From positions 1-64,000 of the forward strand of contig NZ_VWWL01000019.1 in assembly GCF_011752995.1 (NCBI RefSeq): a stretch of 64,000 nucleotides of DNA. The letters run 5' to 3'. The translations under genes and the position numbers were made by a program. Below the pieces are notes generated by a model. That model was not told the DNA's origin, did no database searches, and saw only the letters and a program-made list of their open reading frames with translations. Shown here one piece after another: positions 61,779 to 64,000 of the stretch; position 1 is the first letter of the stretch, and each line of letters starts with the position of its first letter. This stretch comes from Burkholderia sp. Ax-1724 (GTDB lineage Bacteria > Pseudomonadota > Gammaproteobacteria > Burkholderiales > Burkholderiaceae).

Positions 61779-62042
61779 ATGGTCACCGCAAAATCGTTTG
61801 TTGTTTCGTATAACCCGGAATTGCAGCAACTCGAAGTTTTCTCGGTTAAGGATGCAGACCTTGCCGCGTTGCGCGGAAAAAATGTCATTGCGCCATGGCG
61901 CCTCGAAGATATTCCCGGCGGAGAATTGACAGAAAACATCGCGAACCGACTCGGCGCAACAGCGCTCGGCATCCTCTCGATCTACCGCCCCGAGATCAAA
62001 AAGCGCCTGTGCGTGAAGCCGGATCAATTCCCGCTGCCCTGA
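61779..62042 (+). CDS. Small paralog array, member E (87 aa)
   Basis: MVTAKSFVVSYNPELQQLEV, then IAPWRLEDIPGGELTENIAN and RLGATALGILSIYRPEIKKR, ending VKPDQFPLP. Near-duplicate of member A. GGAG ribosome site overlaps the end of member D. Function unknown; see the array finding. Confidence 0.7.
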   Translation: MVTAKSFVVSYNPELQQLEVFSVKDADLAALRGKNVIAPWRLEDIPGGELTENIANRLGATALGILSIYRPEIKKRLCVKPDQFPLP

Positions 62043-62079
62043 CGATCATGATGAACAACCCGTGCAGGGAATATTGAAG

Positions 62080-62130
62080 GTGCGTGATCCTGCCGTGGTC
62101 TTTCTATACGACGAAGCAACCCCACGGTAG
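62080..62130 (+). pseudogene. Truncated sixth copy of the small paralog family
   Basis: GTG 62080 opens VRDPAVVFLYDEATPR then TAG. It matches the N-terminus of member D (PPRATIVFYDEETRQ), so it is likely a remnant cut off after about 16 codons. Lies 37 bases after member E. Confidence 0.6.
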
Positions 62131-62228
62131 CTCACAACTACCTGCCCTTCCTCAATCCGCCCAACCCCACAGCCAACGCAGCCCTCGTCAAAACACCACG
62201 AAAGCCGCGCCGGCTCAGAACCACAACC

Positions 62229-64000
62229 TCAAGGCTTGTTCGTCTCGAACAGATCCATGATCTGCTTCTTCTCGCTCGACGACACGCTCGGCGGCGGCAC
62301 CGCCGGCGGCGTCATGCCGGCCGGCCCCACTCCGCCGACCGCGTCGCTCGCGCCCGCCGTCGGGGTGCCCGAGTCGAGGCCGATGCTCGCGACGAAGCCA
62401 TGTCCCGGCAGCATGTCGGTGAAGAACAGTTCGCCGTCCATCGCGGTCACGCCATCGGGCTGCGGCGGCTCCGCCTGCGGCACGCCGCGCAACGCGCGCT
62501 GCATGTATTCGACCCAGATCGGCAGCGCGAGCTGCGCGCCGAATTCGCGGCTGCCGAGACTCTTCGGCTGGTCGTAGCCCATCCACGCGACCGCGACGAG
62601 CGACTGCTGATAGCCGGCGAACCAGCCGTCCTTGGCGTCGTTGGTCGTGCCGGTCTTGCCCTGCAGGTCCGAGCGATGCAGCACGTTGGTGCCCGCGCCG
62701 GTGCCCGCGGTCGCGACCGAATGCAGCAGACTGTTCATGATGTACGCGTTGCGCGGCTCGAGCGTGCGCGGCGCGTCGCGGCCGGCGACGAGCGGCTGCG
62801 CGCGCGAGATCGGCACGCCGCGCGCATCGGTCACTTCGCTGATCAGATACGGGTTGATCCGGTAGCCGCCGTTCGCGAACACCGAGTACGCGCCCGCCGA
62901 CTGCAACGGCGTGACGAGGCCCGCGCCGAGCGCCATCGGCAGATACGGCGGGGTCTTGTCGGGGTCGAAGCCGAAGCGCTGCGTGACGAAGTCCTGCGCG
63001 TACTTCGTGCCGATGAACGACAGGATGCGGATCGACACGAGATTCTTCGACTTCTGCAACGCGAGGCGCATCGGCATCGGGCCATCAGGCTGATCGTCGT
63101 CCTTCGGCTCCCACGCGTCGCCGCCCGGCGTGCTCGGCGGGAAGTACAGCGGCGCGTCGTTGATGATCGTCGCCGGTCCGAGCCCCTTGTCGAGCGCGGC
63201 CGAATAGATGAACGGCTTGAAGCTCGAACCGGGCTGGCGCCAGGCCTGCGTGATGTGGTTGAACTTGTTCTTGTTGAAGTCGAAGCCGCCGATCAGCGCG
63301 CGAATCGCGCCGTCCTGCGGCGTCAGCGACACGAGCGCGCCTTCCACCTGCGGCAGCTGCGTGATCTGCCAGTTGCCCTTGTCGTCGGCCATCAGGCGCA
63401 CGATCGAGCCCGGCCTGATGCGCAGCGTTGCCGACGCGCGCGGGCTCAATGCCGCCGCGACGAAGCGCAGACCGTCGCCCGTCACCGTCACCTGGGTGCC
63501 GTCCACCAGTTGCGCGGCCACCTGCTTCGCGCTCGCATCGGTCACGACGCCCGCGATGATCTCGCCGTTGTCCGGATGATCGGTGAGCGCGTCGTCGATG
63601 GTCTGATCGCGATCGTCGCCGGCCGCGGGCAGTTGCACGAAGCCCTCCGGTCCGCGATAGCCGTGGCGCCGCTCGTAGTCCATCACGCCCTTGCGCACCG
63701 CGTGATACGCGGCGTCCTGATCGGCGGAGTCGATCGTGGTCGTGACGTTCAGGCCGCGCGTATAGGTCTCGTCCTTGTACTGCGCGTACATCATCTGCCG
63801 CACCATTTCGGCGACGTACTCGGCGTGCACGCTGTACTCGTTGCCCGGGTTCTTGGTGTGAATCTCTTCCTTGATCGCCTCGTCGTACTGCTGCTGCGTG
63901 ATGTAGTTCAGCTCGAGCATGCGCCGCAGGATGTACTCCTGACGGATCTTCGCGCGCTTCGGATTGACGACCGGGTTATACGCGGACGGCGCCTTCGGGA
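62229..64000 (-). CDS. mrcA: Penicillin-binding protein 1A, 3' part
   Basis: About 590 C-terminal residues. The window edge falls in the glycosyltransferase domain end (LPKAPSAYNPVVNPKRAKIR), followed by the ODD-like insert and the transpeptidase domain with GSSFKPFIYSAALDKG (SxxK), KSKNLVSIRIL (SxN) and GKTGTTNDAKDGWFAGY (KTG). C-terminus SSSEKKQIMDLFETNKP. Inner-membrane bifunctional peptidoglycan polymerase. The 5' end lies outside the window. A modest hairpin (AGCCG..CGGCT then U-rich) follows at about 62195-62211 on the minus strand. Confidence 0.95.
   Translation of the reverse strand, partial: PKAPSAYNPVVNPKRAKIRQEYILRRMLELNYITQQQYDEAIKEEIHTKNPGNEYSVHAEYVAEMVRQMMYAQYKDETYTRGLNVTTTIDSADQDAAYHAVRKGVMDYERRHGYRGPEGFVQLPAAGDDRDQTIDDALTDHPDNGEIIAGVVTDASAKQVAAQLVDGTQVTVTGDGLRFVAAALSPRASATLRIRPGSIVRLMADDKGNWQITQLPQVEGALVSLTPQDGAIRALIGGFDFNKNKFNHITQAWRQPGSSFKPFIYSAALDKGLGPATIINDAPLYFPPSTPGGDAWEPKDDDQPDGPMPMRLALQKSKNLVSIRILSFIGTKYAQDFVTQRFGFDPDKTPPYLPMALGAGLVTPLQSAGAYSVFANGGYRINPYLISEVTDARGVPISRAQPLVAGRDAPRTLEPRNAYIMNSLLHSVATAGTGAGTNVLHRSDLQGKTGTTNDAKDGWFAGYQQSLVAVAWMGYDQPKSLGSREFGAQLALPIWVEYMQRALRGVPQAEPPQPDGVTAMDGELFFTDMLPGHGFVASIGLDSGTPTAGASDAVGGVGPAGMTPPAVPPPSVSSSEKKQIMDLFETNKP

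Overview
This is about 64 kb of a high-GC (roughly 65% by eye) beta-proteobacterial chromosome, most likely Burkholderia sensu lato (Paraburkholderia, Caballeronia or Burkholderia). The reasons are strong G/C third-position bias, an MprF-AcvB lipid pair, a DUF3022-like gene, many LysR regulators, a complete 2-ketogluconate (kgu) operon with PtxS, a TrxR-like ferredoxin reductase, and a PrkA-YeaH-SpoVR operon. I saw no rRNA, tRNA, CRISPR array or intact insertion sequence. Most of the window is ordinary chromosome. The two AT-richer, accessory-looking patches are 18.8-19.8 kb and 59.9-62.2 kb.

Layout. 0-0.5 kb: 5' end of ilvA (minus strand) behind what looks like a complete Ile-codon transcription attenuator (leader peptide, antiterminator, terminator). 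0.5-4.4 kb: mprF-acvB operon (lysyl-phosphatidylglycerol synthesis and turnover). 5-13 kb: a 47-aa small gene, two DHA2-type MFS exporters, a PAS-PAS hybrid kinase, a ferredoxin-NADP reductase and a LysR regulator. 13-19.8 kb: DUF3300 lipoprotein, an SDR enzyme flanked by two LysR genes, and a small DUF1493-like gene set. 20-25.1 kb: prkA-yeaH-spoVR stress operon. 26-33 kb: FAH-fold hydratase, chemoreceptor, rbsR-rbsK with a 16-bp tandem array between them, corA. 33.7-40 kb: an orphan cydX-like gene overlapping a P-loop kinase gene, saccharopine-dehydrogenase-like gene plus Lrp, a Spy/LTXXQ protein, small conserved genes and YhfC. 39.7-45.4 kb: kguE-kguK-kguT-kguD-ptxS with a perfect LacI-type operator. 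45.6-53 kb: yeiE-like/yeiH pair, GST, CLC channel, small genes, LysR. 53.2-59.9 kb: TetR plus a tripartite RND efflux operon. 60.4-62.1 kb: an array of five small paralogous genes plus a truncated sixth. 62.2 kb to the end: 3' part of mrcA/ponA (PBP1A).

The best leads are the ilvA attenuator, the small-paralog array at 60.4-62.1 kb, the orphan cydX-kinase pair without cydAB, the 16-bp tandem array that contains the rbsR stop codon, and a shared dyad (TTAGG/CTAGG around TATAAAC) upstream of two unrelated small genes. All functional statements come from reading the sequence; no database search was run.
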